A stretch of 64,000 nucleotides of DNA from Nonomuraea jabiensis (GCF_014204795.1 NZ_JACHMB010000001.1:1798001-1862000), one strand, 5' to 3'; counted from the stretch's first letter, positions 48,079-57,851 are shown. Made by a program: numbers and translations. Notes: generated by a model not told the origin, from the letters alone.

Positions 48079-49553
48079 AGAACCTTCATAACCGCCCCGA
48101 CCGTCTCTGCCCAGACTCTGGGGAACTCCGCGTACGCCCGCTCGGCCGCGCTGCGCTCGATGCCGATGAGCACGCCGTACGTGAACGTGTCCTCGCCCGC
48201 CTGGCGGGCGCTCTCGGCCTCCTTCGCCAGCGTCTCCTGCGCCACCACGCCGTCCTGGTGCGTTCCCAGGATTTCCTGGACGTTCTCGGAGAGCTTGGCC
48301 AGCTTGCCCATGTTCGCGCCGAGGGTGGGTTGGAGCGCTTCGGCGGTGTAGCGAGCGCGTTTGGCGGCCTTGCGCACGTCGTGCATGGCTATTTCACGAC
48401 GTTCTGGGTCTTCTATGGCCTGAGCGGTTTCGTAGGCCTTCGTCACCCGGTTCCAGCCGGCCGCCGCGATGGTGCTGAGCTTCTCCTGGGCGGGCTTGGC
48501 CGCCGCCTTCGCCAGCTTCGGGTGGGAGACGAGCTGATCGAGCGCGTTGAGGAGGATGTAGTAGCGCTCGCCGCTGAGTGTCTCCTTGATGCGACCGTAC
48601 GCCTCCTGCTCGCGTTCGTGCAGATCCTTGCCGAGCCGGGCCTGGATGGGGCCGTGGACCAGCTCGGGCTCCAGCCTCGCCAGCTCCTTGGCGAACCTGG
48701 CCCTGATCACCTCCAGGTCGCGGGCCTCGCCGAGCACGTTGCCCAGCCAGCGCAGCTCGTCCTGCACCTGGGCGGTGTCCGCGACGACGCTCTTGAACGC
48801 CTTGAGCGCGCTGCGCATCCTGCGGGCGGCCACGCGCATCTGGTGCACGGCGTCGTCCTCGGCCCTGCGTACGCGGGGATCCTGCGCGAGCAGAGCGTTG
48901 ACCTGCCCCGCCAGGTAGGCGACGACGATCTCGCCCGCCGTGCCCGGCTCGGTGGGGGCCTTGGGGAGCGGGGTGGGTTCGAGCAGTTTGGCGAGCTTGC
49001 TGGTGGCCGCCGAGGGCGTCGCGCCGGCCTTCCTGAGGCGCTTGCCGACCTTGGCGAGGACGGCCTGGCGGTCGGGGGCGAGCAGCTCGGCCTCGACCTC
49101 GCGCCACCGTACGACCGTGGGCTCCGCCCCGAACACGGTGCCCTTGACGCGGTCGTCGGCGACCTCCACGAGCTTGACGCCGTCGTCGAGCAGGACGGTC
49201 ACGCTCCTGCGGGTGTCCAGCTCGGCGACCGGCACGAGCGGGGCGCCGCGGGTGTAGGCGCGGACGAGCTCGGCCAGCTCCTCGGGCACGATCTTGGTGC
49301 TGCGGGTGAGGGGGCGGGTGATCTCCTGCCGCACGCCCTTGGCCTTGGGAAGTTTCAGATGCCAGCCGGCGTCGTCGCCGCCTCGTCGCCGCCTGAGCGT
49401 GACGCCTCGGGCGGCCAGCCGCAGGTCGGCGGTGTCGTAATAGAGAGCCACCAGCTGAAAGCTCTTCGGCCCTATGACCTCGGCCACACGGCTCAGGTCC
49501 GGAATCGCGTAGTCGGGAGGAACGTCAAATTTGTCCTCGATCTCGATGCCCAC
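48075..49553 (-). CDS. CYTH-CHAD domain protein
   Basis: A 492-residue two-domain protein. The CYTH domain (residues 1-200, with the Glu-x-Glu-x-Lys of IEIEDKFDV) belongs to the triphosphate tunnel metalloenzymes; the CHAD domain (residues 220-492, with VHQMRVAARRMRSALKAF and the conserved His/Arg set around HDVRKAAKRARYTAEAL) binds polyphosphate. It probably senses or hydrolyses polyphosphate or triphosphate, fitting ppk nearby. The GTG at 49553 has GAGGTG upstream; the TTG four codons earlier has no better site. Confidence 0.9.
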   Translation of the reverse strand: MGIEIEDKFDVPPDYAIPDLSRVAEVIGPKSFQLVALYYDTADLRLAARGVTLRRRRGGDDAGWHLKLPKAKGVRQEITRPLTRSTKIVPEELAELVRAYTRGAPLVPVAELDTRRSVTVLLDDGVKLVEVADDRVKGTVFGAEPTVVRWREVEAELLAPDRQAVLAKVGKRLRKAGATPSAATSKLAKLLEPTPLPKAPTEPGTAGEIVVAYLAGQVNALLAQDPRVRRAEDDAVHQMRVAARRMRSALKAFKSVVADTAQVQDELRWLGNVLGEARDLEVIRARFAKELARLEPELVHGPIQARLGKDLHEREQEAYGRIKETLSGERYYILLNALDQLVSHPKLAKAAAKPAQEKLSTIAAAGWNRVTKAYETAQAIEDPERREIAMHDVRKAAKRARYTAEALQPTLGANMGKLAKLSENVQEILGTHQDGVVAQETLAKEAESARQAGEDTFTYGVLIGIERSAAERAYAEFPRVWAETVGAVMKVL

Positions 49554-49605
49554 TACACCTCGCAAGAGTCCGATTTCGGAACATCATGCCACTCTGAGGT
49601 GAACA

Positions 49606-49944
49606 TCACACGACCTGCAGGAGCTCGATTCTGTTGCCGACGGGGTCCGAGAGATAGGTCCGCCGGTAGCCGGGGAAGAGCAGGTCGGGCTCCGTGCCGG
49701 GGGCGTACACGTCGAGGTCGTCCACCAGGAAGGCGGGATGCGCCTTGCGCGCGGGCCTGAAGTCGTCCTCGATGCCGAGGTGGACCTCCACACCCTCGCC
49801 CCTGAACCATACCCCACCGCGTTTGGCCAGCTCCGGCGGCTTGGGGACCTCCCGCAGCCCCAGCACACCCTCGTAGAAACGCCTCAGCTCAGGTTCGCTG
49901 CCCCTGGGCGCGGCGAGCTGGACGTGGTGCAGCGCTCTGATCAT
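49606..49944 (-). CDS. Glyoxalase/bleomycin-resistance-type protein
   Basis: A 112-residue VOC-fold protein. It opens LHHVQLAAPRGSEPELRRFY and has GVEVHLGIEDDFRP and a closing YLSDPVGNRIELLQV. Metal ligands His, Glu and Glu/His appear in the usual places. The substrate is unknown; small VOC proteins can be dioxygenases, isomerases or drug-binding proteins. The ATG at 49944 overlaps the methyltransferase stop (ATGA), so it is co-expressed with it. Confidence 0.83.
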   Translation of the reverse strand: MIRALHHVQLAAPRGSEPELRRFYEGVLGLREVPKPPELAKRGGVWFRGEGVEVHLGIEDDFRPARKAHPAFLVDDLDVYAPGTEPDLLFPGYRRTYLSDPVGNRIELLQVV

Positions 49945-50699
49945 TTCTGCATCACCACGAAGATCCGCCGGAACGGGAAGGGGGTCCCATAGCTCCTGGC
50001 CGGGTACGCCTCGGCGAGCGACGCGGCGAGGTCCTGCTTGAACCGCCGCTGCTCGTCCGGGTCGAGCCGGTCGAAGACCGGGCGCAGGGCGGTGCCGGAG
50101 ACCCAGTCGAGCACCGGGTTCTCGCCCTGGAGCACGTGCATGTAGGTCGTCTCCCACGCGTCCACCTGCGAACCGCCGTGGTTGAGCAGATCCAGATAGT
50201 CGATGGGGTCGTCGACCGGGTGCGCCCGGAGAACGCCGTCGAGCCTGTCGGACCAGGCACGGGAGGCGCACAGCTCGCGGATGGCCACGTGGCTGGGCGC
50301 GCTGAAGTTGCCCGGCACCTGGAACGCCAGCCAGCCCCCCGGAGCCAGATCCTCGACCCAGTGCTCCAGCACCTCGCGATGCTCCGGCACCCACTGCAGG
50401 ACGGCGTTCGAGACGATCACGTCCATCGGCCGGTCGGGCCGCCACGTGGCCACGTCCGCCACCGCGAACCGCACCCTGGACTCCAGCCCGCGGGCCTTGG
50501 TGATCATCGCGGGCGAGGAGTCGTAGCCCTCCACGGTCGCGCGGGGCCAGCGATTGGCCAGCTCAACGGTGAGTTCGCCACTGCCGCAGCCCGCGTCCAC
50601 GACATAATCGGGCTCGACCGCCCCCACCCTGGAGATCAGCTCGATGAACGGCCGCGACCGCTCGTCGGCGTAGACGGCGTACGTTACCGGGTCCCACAT
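49941..50699 (-). CDS. tam: Trans-aconitate 2-methyltransferase-like protein
   Basis: A 252-residue SAM methyltransferase. The motif I region is YVVDAGCGSGELTVELA, motif II follows as TVEGYDSSPAMI, and IVSNAVLQWVPEHREVL is the typical Tam segment. Tam methylates trans-aconitate to protect aconitase. The start MWDPVTY at ATG 50699 matches the family; the ATG at 50711 four codons earlier is an alternative. It is divergent from the MarR gene and shares its operator region. Confidence 0.85.
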   Translation of the reverse strand: MWDPVTYAVYADERSRPFIELISRVGAVEPDYVVDAGCGSGELTVELANRWPRATVEGYDSSPAMITKARGLESRVRFAVADVATWRPDRPMDVIVSNAVLQWVPEHREVLEHWVEDLAPGGWLAFQVPGNFSAPSHVAIRELCASRAWSDRLDGVLRAHPVDDPIDYLDLLNHGGSQVDAWETTYMHVLQGENPVLDWVSGTALRPVFDRLDPDEQRRFKQDLAASLAEAYPARSYGTPFPFRRIFVVMQK

Positions 50700-50768
50700 A
50701 TCTCTTGACATGAAGATAATTGATATCGAGAGAGATATCTCGATGTCAAGACAGTACACTCTTGTGTC
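50700..50768. promoter_or_regulatory. Divergent tam/marR operator region
   Basis: This AT-rich 70-base spacer carries inverted CTTGACAT (50704-50711) and ATGTCAAG (50743-50750), and between them a TCGAGA/TCTCGA pair with the perfect palindrome GAGATATCTC (50732-50741). The symmetry suggests two binding sites for the MarR dimer controlling both genes. Confidence 0.6.
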
Positions 50769-51275
50769 ATGACGGAGGATGCTAGAGACGAGGTCGACCG
50801 CCTCGTCGCGGCTTGGCGCGCGGAGCGCCCCGACCTCGACGTCGAGCCGCTCCAGGTGCTCTCTAGGGTGTCACGATTGGCCAAGCATCTCGACCGGGCC
50901 AGGCGGGCGGCGTTCGCGGAGCACGACCTGGAGCCCTGGGAGTTCGACGTCCTGACGGCGCTGCGACGGGCCGGCAAGCCGTACGAACTCAGCCCCGGCG
51001 CCCTGCTGCGGGCCACGCTCGTCACGTCGGGGACGATGACCAACCGCATCGACCGGCTCGCCCAGGCCGGCCTGGTGCGCCGCCGGCCCGACCCGGAGGA
51101 CCGGCGTGGCGTCCTGGTGTCCTTGACGGACCCGGGTCTCGCCCGCGTGGACGCTGCCTTTTCTGACTTGTTGCGGCGGGAACACGAACTCCTGTCCGGC
51201 CTCGGCCCCGACGATCAGCGCACCCTCTCCAGCCTCCTCCGCACCCTCCTCGCCCCCTTCGACTCCCCCCACTAG
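50769..51275 (+). CDS. MarR-family transcriptional regulator
   Basis: A 168-residue winged-helix protein. The DNA-binding part runs from EFDVLTALRRAG to LLRATLVTSGTMTNRIDRL, and the wing RRPDPEDRRGVLVSLT is typical. Terminal helices form the dimer interface. The ATG at 50769 is preceded by AT-rich operator DNA. It probably controls itself and the divergent methyltransferase-glyoxalase pair. Confidence 0.9.
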   Translation: MTEDARDEVDRLVAAWRAERPDLDVEPLQVLSRVSRLAKHLDRARRAAFAEHDLEPWEFDVLTALRRAGKPYELSPGALLRATLVTSGTMTNRIDRLAQAGLVRRRPDPEDRRGVLVSLTDPGLARVDAAFSDLLRREHELLSGLGPDDQRTLSSLLRTLLAPFDSPH

Positions 51276-51545
51276 CCCGGGGGTGACGCCAAGCCTCACT
51301 CACCGAGCCGTCCAGCCACCCAAGCGGTCAGCCACATCACGCAGCAGACGCAAACCCCCCAATCGCCCAGGCGGCATCACCGAGGCGTCCGGCCAAGCCA
51401 CCCCGCCGCACAAGCCCCGCAGCCTCGCCCACCTCGCGTCACGCCACCTCACGGGACGCGAAGCCTCAGCCACTCAAGCGACCGACCACCCCAAGCGATC
51501 GGCCGCCCCAAGCGGTCAGCCACCGCGCCCCAGGGACGCGGGGCC
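51276..51545. repeat. Degenerate repeats resembling the ABC-F 3' end
   Basis: Five imperfect copies of a C(A/C)C-CAAGCGGTCAGCCAC-like motif (for example near 51318, 51474, 51494, 51514) occur here. They match the codons for the last residues of the ABC-F gene (VADRLGD) read on its strand, and two copies include the GGGACGCG...GCCTCAG lead-in found just after the ABC-F stop. They look like decayed tandem duplications of that 3' end. No gene is supported here. Confidence 0.6.
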
Positions 51546-53396
<1,851 letters not shown>

Positions 53397-53494
53397 GACC
53401 TCCCCAGGGTATCGGCTCCCCGCCCACCCAACGCCCGGCGATTTGCGCGCCTCCGCCCCTCCTCGTGACGCCCAACGGCACACTTGCCCAACCA

Positions 53495-53634
53495 CACGGA
53501 CGCACGACCGGCTCACAAGCCATACGCCACACGGACGCACGACCGGCTCACAAGCCATACGCCACACGGACGCACGACCGGCTCACAAGCCATACGCCAC
53601 ACGGACGCACGACCGGCTCACGAGCCATACGCCA
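53495..53634 (+). repeat. 35-base minisatellite, four copies
   Basis: The unit starting ACACGGACGCACGACC is repeated four times at exactly 35-base spacing (53495, 53530, 53565, 53600). Three copies are identical; the last differs by one base (CACGAGCC for CACAAGCC). A partial unit precedes and follows. As 35 is not a multiple of three, any frame through it changes and no gene is supported. Confidence 0.92.
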
Positions 53635-53814
53635 CGTGGAAGGACTCTTGCTTGCGCATGAGGATCTGGGGCAAATGTCTACGAACTTGACTCTGCGTGG
53701 TGATGAGTTGGGCGTTCCCGAGGTCATCTTTCGAGAACCGCATGTCAGGGCGGCGGGCGTGGATAACATCGAGTGTCCTTGACCCCGGCAAGCGATGAGA
53801 GTGGCAGAAGATCG
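53635..53814. other. Spacer upstream of ispE
   Basis: No complete gene. A short frame ending near 53782 has no start signal. The stretch holds the ispE promoter and the weak ribosome binding site. Confidence 0.4.
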
Positions 53815-54717
53815 ATGAGTTCGGTGACCGTACGTGTGCCTGCGAAGGTCAACGTACAGCTTTCTGTCGGCCCGCTCAGGGAAGATGGCTACCACGACCT
53901 GGTCAACGTCTTCCACGCGGTATCGATCTTCGATGAGGTGGTGGCCAAGGAGTCCGAGTCGATCACCGTGGCGGTGAACGGGAAATGGTCCGACCAGGTG
54001 CCGACCGACGAGAGCAACCTGGCGATGAGGGCCGCCCGGGCGCTTGCCAAGCATGCGGGTCGCACCTACGGCGCCGACCTGATCATCCAGAAGGACATCC
54101 CCGTGGCGGGCGGGATGGCGGGCGGCAGCGCCGACGCGGCCGGCGCGCTGGTGGCCTGCAACGAGCTGTGGGGTCTGGGGCTGCCGTTCGAAGACCTCAT
54201 GGAGATCGCCGGAGACCTCGGCAGCGACGTCCCGTTCTCCCTGCTCGGGGGCACGGCGGTCGGCACCGGTCGCGGTGAGCAGCTGAGCGAGGTGCCGACC
54301 GGGGGCACGTTCCATTGGGTGTTCGCGCTGGCCGAAGGTGGGCTCTCCACGCCCAGCGTCTACGCCGAGTGCGACCGTCTCAGGGCGGCCGAAGGGGCCG
54401 AGGTGCCCTGGCCTCAGCTGAACGACTCCCTGATGGAGGCGCTGGGCACCGGCGACGCGTACTCCCTGGGCGCCCATCTGAGCAACGACCTCCAGTCGGC
54501 CGCGCTCAGCCTGAGGCCGGAACTCGCGCCGACGCTGGACGCCGGCCGCCAGCACGGGGCCCTGGGGGCGATCGTCTCGGGGTCGGGTCCGACGTGCGCC
54601 TTCCTGGCCATCGACGCCCTTCACGCCCGCGACCTCGCCCTCAGCCTGACCACTACCGGCGCCGCGCACACGGCCGTAGCCGCCCACGGCCCGGTCCAGG
54701 GTGCCACCCTGGTCTGA
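53815..54717 (+). CDS. ispE: 4-diphosphocytidyl-2-C-methyl-D-erythritol kinase
   Basis: A 300-residue GHMP kinase of the MEP isoprenoid pathway. VPAKVNVQLSVGPLREDGYH is the substrate-binding start, DIPVAGGMAGGSADAAGAL is the ATP loop and SGSGPTCAFLA the third motif. The ATG at 53815 has a weak AGAAGATC upstream. The order rsmA...ispE-ABC-F is the usual actinobacterial one, here split by an insertion and a large repeat tract. Confidence 0.95.
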   Translation: MSSVTVRVPAKVNVQLSVGPLREDGYHDLVNVFHAVSIFDEVVAKESESITVAVNGKWSDQVPTDESNLAMRAARALAKHAGRTYGADLIIQKDIPVAGGMAGGSADAAGALVACNELWGLGLPFEDLMEIAGDLGSDVPFSLLGGTAVGTGRGEQLSEVPTGGTFHWVFALAEGGLSTPSVYAECDRLRAAEGAEVPWPQLNDSLMEALGTGDAYSLGAHLSNDLQSAALSLRPELAPTLDAGRQHGALGAIVSGSGPTCAFLAIDALHARDLALSLTTTGAAHTAVAAHGPVQGATLV

Positions 54718-55044
54718 TTCCTGTCCTCCCGCGTAGTGTCGGCGCCCACTGTCTCGTCCAGGACACCGCCCTGACCGGGGCCTATCACGGGATGGTGCTG
54801 CGGGCGCTCACCGGGGAAGGGCCCGAGGGGGCTGGTGGCGCGGGAGCCGGTGGCGCCTGGGCGGATCGTGCTTATGGGAGTGCGGGACCTCGATTCAGGT
54901 GAGGCCGCCTTTGTCGAGGAGCACGGGGTCCGGCATCTTCCGGTGGTGGACGGCGCGGGGCTGGTCGCGGCGATCGAGGGCTGTGGTGCTGGGACGCTCA
55001 GGGTGACGGCATTGAGGGGCGGGGAGCCTGTGGTCTACGTTCAT

Positions 55045-55250
55045 TTGAAGCGCTCCCCACGACTAAGGTCAGGGGATTTCAGCCAGCTCGGGGCTCGCCG
55101 TAGCGTGGCCCTGAGCTGCTGTTGCTTGGCGGTTCGCCTTCCGGCCCACACGGTTGCGTGGTTTGCGCGCCCCAGCCCGCACACCCGGTCTGGGTCGTGC
55201 GTGCTCCGCCCTCCCGGCGGTGAGGATGTTCTTGGCGGCGTTCACGTCGG
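55045..55250 (-). ncRNA. Predicted omega (guide) RNA of TnpB
   Basis: In IS605-type elements the guide RNA arises from the 3' end of tnpB and continues through the right end into flanking DNA. By that rule the scaffold lies here, and the guide would be the minus-strand sequence just after 55045, beginning ATGAACGTAGACC, which is arginase sequence. The 5' limit is not visible. Confidence 0.5.
55054..55076 (-). other. Right-end hairpin of the IS element
   Basis: TCCCC pairs with GGGGA and inner GAC with GTC around CTTA on the minus strand. The hairpin overlaps the tnpB stop codon and probably serves both transposase recognition and the 3' part of the guide RNA. Confidence 0.65.
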
Positions 55251-56352
55251 CGTGCTCGGTATGTCCGCACGAGGTACACCGGAAGACCGCTTGGCTCTGG
55301 CGGGACTTCCGATCCACCATCATGCACACGTTGCACGTCTGGCTGGTGTACGCCGGGTTCACGGTGATCACGCAGGTGCCCGTGTAACGGGCCTTGCTGC
55401 GGGTGGCCAACTCGATCCGGTGCCAGCCTTTGTCCAGGATGGACCGGTTCAGGCCGGACTTGCTCGCAGCCCCGTTGGCCAGGAACGCACCCTGCTGTCC
55501 GGGGTCCGGCTTGGGCGCCACGGCGGCGGTCATGTTCTTGGTCGCCAGGGCCTCGAACACGACCAGCTCGAAACTCGTGGCCAGGGTGTGGGCGGTCTTG
55601 GTGGCGAAGTCAGCGCGGCGACGCCGCACCTTCGCCAGCGCCTTGCCGAGCTTACCGGCGGCGTGCCTGCGCCGGGTAGAGCCCTTACGGGTGCGGGCCA
55701 GGCGACGCTGGAGCGTGGCGGCGTGTTCGACCTCCCGCTCGCGGGCGAACACCTGGTGGTGGAAGATGCCGTCCGAGCGGGTGACGACCTTGGCCACACC
55801 TCGGTCGATACCGACCGCGCTGCCCGCCTTGTCGTGCCGCTCCGGCGTTACCACGCCGTCTTCAACGAGGAAACTGACATACCAGTGCGTGCCGTCCCGG
55901 CTGACAGTGGCGTTCTTGACCCTGCCGCCGAGCGGGCGGGTGATGCGGAAGCGGACCCAGCCGAGCTTGGGAAGTTTCGCCCGTGCCCAGCGCCGGTTGA
56001 GCCGCTCGATGGCGATCTTGGCGCCCTCGGGGAACCGGAACGACGGCCGCGTCCTGGCCTTGGATCTCCAGCGGACCTTCCAGGTCCCGTGCCGACTACA
56101 CGCCCGGTCCAGATCGAGGAGCGTCTGCTGAAGGCAGTGGCCGGGCACCTCTGTCAGCCACGGAAATTCCTGCTTGGCTTCGGCGAGCTGGCGGGCCTGC
56201 TCGTGGTAACCGATCCACGCGTCCCGACGGCGGTAGGCGCGGCGCTGCTCCAGGGCGGTGTTCCACACACTGCGGCAGACGCCGCCGATCCGCTCGGCGA
56301 ACTCTGCCTGACCAGGGGCCAGGTCCAAGCGGTACTTACGTCCGGTCAGCAT
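55069..56352 (-). CDS. tnpB: TnpB RNA-guided endonuclease of IS605 type
   Basis: A 427-residue TnpB, full length and uninterrupted. The RuvC-like catalytic residues are Asp183 (SAVGIDRGVAKVV), Glu267 (LVVFEALATKNM) and Asp369 (HADVNAAKNIL). A zinc finger is present as Cys340-x-x-Cys343 and Cys359-x-x-Cys362. The N-terminus carries the basic helix-turn-helix region. The element therefore encodes a probably active guided nuclease even though its tnpA is broken. The ATG at 56352 has a usable upstream purine run. The last 40 residues are basic and Ala/Gly rich. Confidence 0.92.
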   Translation of the reverse strand: MLTGRKYRLDLAPGQAEFAERIGGVCRSVWNTALEQRRAYRRRDAWIGYHEQARQLAEAKQEFPWLTEVPGHCLQQTLLDLDRACSRHGTWKVRWRSKARTRPSFRFPEGAKIAIERLNRRWARAKLPKLGWVRFRITRPLGGRVKNATVSRDGTHWYVSFLVEDGVVTPERHDKAGSAVGIDRGVAKVVTRSDGIFHHQVFAREREVEHAATLQRRLARTRKGSTRRRHAAGKLGKALAKVRRRRADFATKTAHTLATSFELVVFEALATKNMTAAVAPKPDPGQQGAFLANGAASKSGLNRSILDKGWHRIELATRSKARYTGTCVITVNPAYTSQTCNVCMMVDRKSRQSQAVFRCTSCGHTEHADVNAAKNILTAGRAEHARPRPGVRAGARKPRNRVGRKANRQATAAQGHATASPELAEIP

Positions 56353-56735
56353 CCGCGATCACCGGTTCCCTGGTTCTCGACGTACCGCTTGACCACATCC
56401 AAAGGCGCCCGCCCACGGTGGCCACGAAGCAAGAGTTGATCCACAGCATCGGAAGTTTCAACATCAAGCTCGGGAACTCCTGACGCAGGACGCGGGAAGA
56501 GCGGCCTTTGGTGGCCTTGACCAGCTTGTGGATCTCGGACTGCGGGTCCGCCTCGACCAGCAGGTGAACGTGGTCGGGCATGACCTCCATCTCCATCAGA
56601 CATGCCCCCCTTCTCCTCGATCACCTCGCTGATCAGCTCTTTCAGTCGTGCCTCGATCCGTCCGTCCGGCACCCGCCCGCGGTATTTGGGCACCACATCA
56701 TGTGAAAGGCGCACTGGCGATGTTGCTGTTCGTGC
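56346..56735 (-). pseudogene. tnpA: Decayed TnpA (Y1/HUH transposase)
   Basis: Pieces of an IS200-type Y1 transposase occur in three different frames. The start FHMMWCP is followed after a shift by PKYRGRVPDGRIEARLKELI, then after a second shift by MEMEVMPDHVHLLVEADP (the HUH motif), and after a third by APLDVVKRYVENQ, which holds the usual region of the C-terminal helix. The shifts make a normal protein impossible. The element may now depend on other copies for movement. Confidence 0.75.
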
Positions 56736-56823
56736 GTAACTGTTGACGCAAGGTCACAGCCACCTGGATCAATATACGGAGTTGATCTATCTACCGCTCA
56801 AAGATTCGGACAGAAGGGCTTAC

Positions 56824-56844
56824 CCCCATGGCTGAAGCCAGGGG
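56824..56844 (-). other. Left-end hairpin of the IS element
   Basis: CCCC-A-TGGC, loop TGAA, GCCA-GGGG forms a stem of eight pairs with one bulged A. It lies 19 bases inside the insertion junction and is the likely Y1-transposase binding hairpin. Confidence 0.6.
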
Positions 56845-57074
56845 TCCGCGCCCTAGATCTCCGATCGATCTCGATGCGCTAGATCCTCTGGTCTTCCGGA
56901 GTGTGGGTGTCCTACGCCGGGTGGGCTGCAGTTTGATCAGTTGCTCGCGCTCGTCGCCGCTGTTGCCGAGCGGTTCGAGGTGGCGGGGTTGGGGCTCACG
57001 GAGTACGAGCTGGCCAGGCAGGAAGATCAGGAGTTGCTCTCCGGGCTGGTCGGAGAGCTGGTGAAGGTCTGTGC

Positions 57075-57851
57075 TCAGCCTGGCCGTACGACGCCGCGGT
57101 AGACGGAACGGAAGTACGGCGAGGCCAGGAAGTTGGTCTTTCTGACCACGTCGCCGGTTCTGGGGGCGTGGATCATGAGGCCGTCCCGGAGGAACAGGGC
57201 CACGTGGGTCGGGTCGCCCGTGCCGCCGCCGAAGAAGAGCAGGTCGCCTGTACGTCTCGCACGGAACGGGATCCTGCGGCCCTGGCGGAACTGGGCGCCG
57301 GTGTAGTGGGCGAGGGTGATGCCGGCCTTCGACCAGGCGTAGAGGGTCAGGCCGCTGCAGTCGAAGCCTCTTGTGCCGGCGCCCCTTCCAATGCCGATGG
57401 TGGGGCCTTTCGCTGAGCCGCCGCCCCAGGAGAAGGAGACTCCCAATTGGTCCAGGGCGGCTGAGGCGGCGATCTGGCCTCTTGTGAGGGTGGTGATCCT
57501 GCGGCCGGGGGTGTGTAGGAGTGAGTCGAACCGATCGAGTCTGGTTGTGGGATTCGTGGTGCTCGCTGCTGAGGTGCGTTGAAGGGGCTCGGCTTCGGGG
57601 TTGATGGTCAGGGTTCTGGGTTGGGGTGGGGTCGCCATGGCATGGGCGGAGGTTGGGAGGGTGGTCAGGGTCTTGGGTTGGGGCCGGGTCGCCGTGGTTT
57701 GGGTGAAGGTTGGGAGGGTGGCCAGGGCCCTGCGTTGGGGCCGGGTCGCTGCGGCTTGGGCGGAGGTCGGGAGGGGGGTCAGGACTGTGATGAGCCCGCC
57801 GAAGAGGATGCCGCCGAGGGTGAGCCTGAGGAAGGTGGGGAGGGTGATCAT
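57075..57851 (-). CDS. NlpC/P60-family cell-wall hydrolase
   Basis: A 258-residue secreted protein. A signal peptide (about residues 1-32) is followed by three imperfect repeats of about 22 residues containing Leu-Pro-Thr and Ala-Thr-x-Pro-Gln (residues 25-80) and a short linker. The NlpC/P60 domain covers residues 120-258: catalytic Cys in GFDCSGLTLYAWSKAG, His in DPTHVALFLRDGLMIHAP. It cuts peptide cross-links in peptidoglycan. The ATG at 57851 has GGAGG upstream. Its end overlaps the arginase pseudogene tail by 28 bases, in convergent direction. Confidence 0.88.
   Translation of the reverse strand: MITLPTFLRLTLGGILFGGLITVLTPLPTSAQAAATRPQRRALATLPTFTQTTATRPQPKTLTTLPTSAHAMATPPQPRTLTINPEAEPLQRTSAASTTNPTTRLDRFDSLLHTPGRRITTLTRGQIAASAALDQLGVSFSWGGGSAKGPTIGIGRGAGTRGFDCSGLTLYAWSKAGITLAHYTGAQFRQGRRIPFRARRTGDLLFFGGGTGDPTHVALFLRDGLMIHAPRTGDVVRKTNFLASPYFRSVYRGVVRPG

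Larger units (their letters stand above)
55045..56863 (-). mobile_element. IS200/IS605-type insertion element, 1819 bases
   Basis: The element contains tnpB (intact) and tnpA (decayed), both on the minus strand. Removing 55045-56863 restores the arginase reading frame exactly (VVYVH followed by IDLDALDP), so these ends are firm to about one base. Subterminal hairpins are present at both ends: 55054-55076 (imperfect TCCCC/GGGGA with inner GAC/GTC) near the tnpB stop and 56824-56844 (CCCC-A-TGGC, loop TGAA, GCCA-GGGG) at the other end. There are no terminal inverted repeats and no target duplication, as expected for this group. Confidence 0.88.
54750..57102 (+). pseudogene. Arginase/agmatinase-family pseudogene interrupted by an IS element
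   Basis: Two arginase-like pieces flank the insertion. The left piece (about 54750-55044) shows GAYHGMVLRALTGEGPEG, then in another frame LVAREPVAPGRIVLMGVRDL and EEHGVRHLP, up to VVYVH. The right piece (56864-57102) continues IDLDALDPLVFRSVGV and, in another frame, PGGLQFDQLLALVAAVAERF up to a stop at 57100-57102. The frame shift in the left piece fits one added G in the G-run at 54827-54831; that in the right piece fits one lost C near 56911. The first roughly 100 codons are missing. The tail overlaps the convergent P60 gene. Confidence 0.8.

Noticed and set aside
53495-53634. CRISPR-like array of four repeats
   Set aside because: The copies are directly joined with no unique spacers, and no cas gene is near.
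53640-53782. Small protein-like frame upstream of ispE
   Set aside because: It lacks a start site and runs out of the 35-base repeats, whose length breaks any frame.
56336-56596. A functional short TnpA
   Set aside because: The HUH part is in frame but the N-terminal and C-terminal parts continue in other frames, so it is a remnant.
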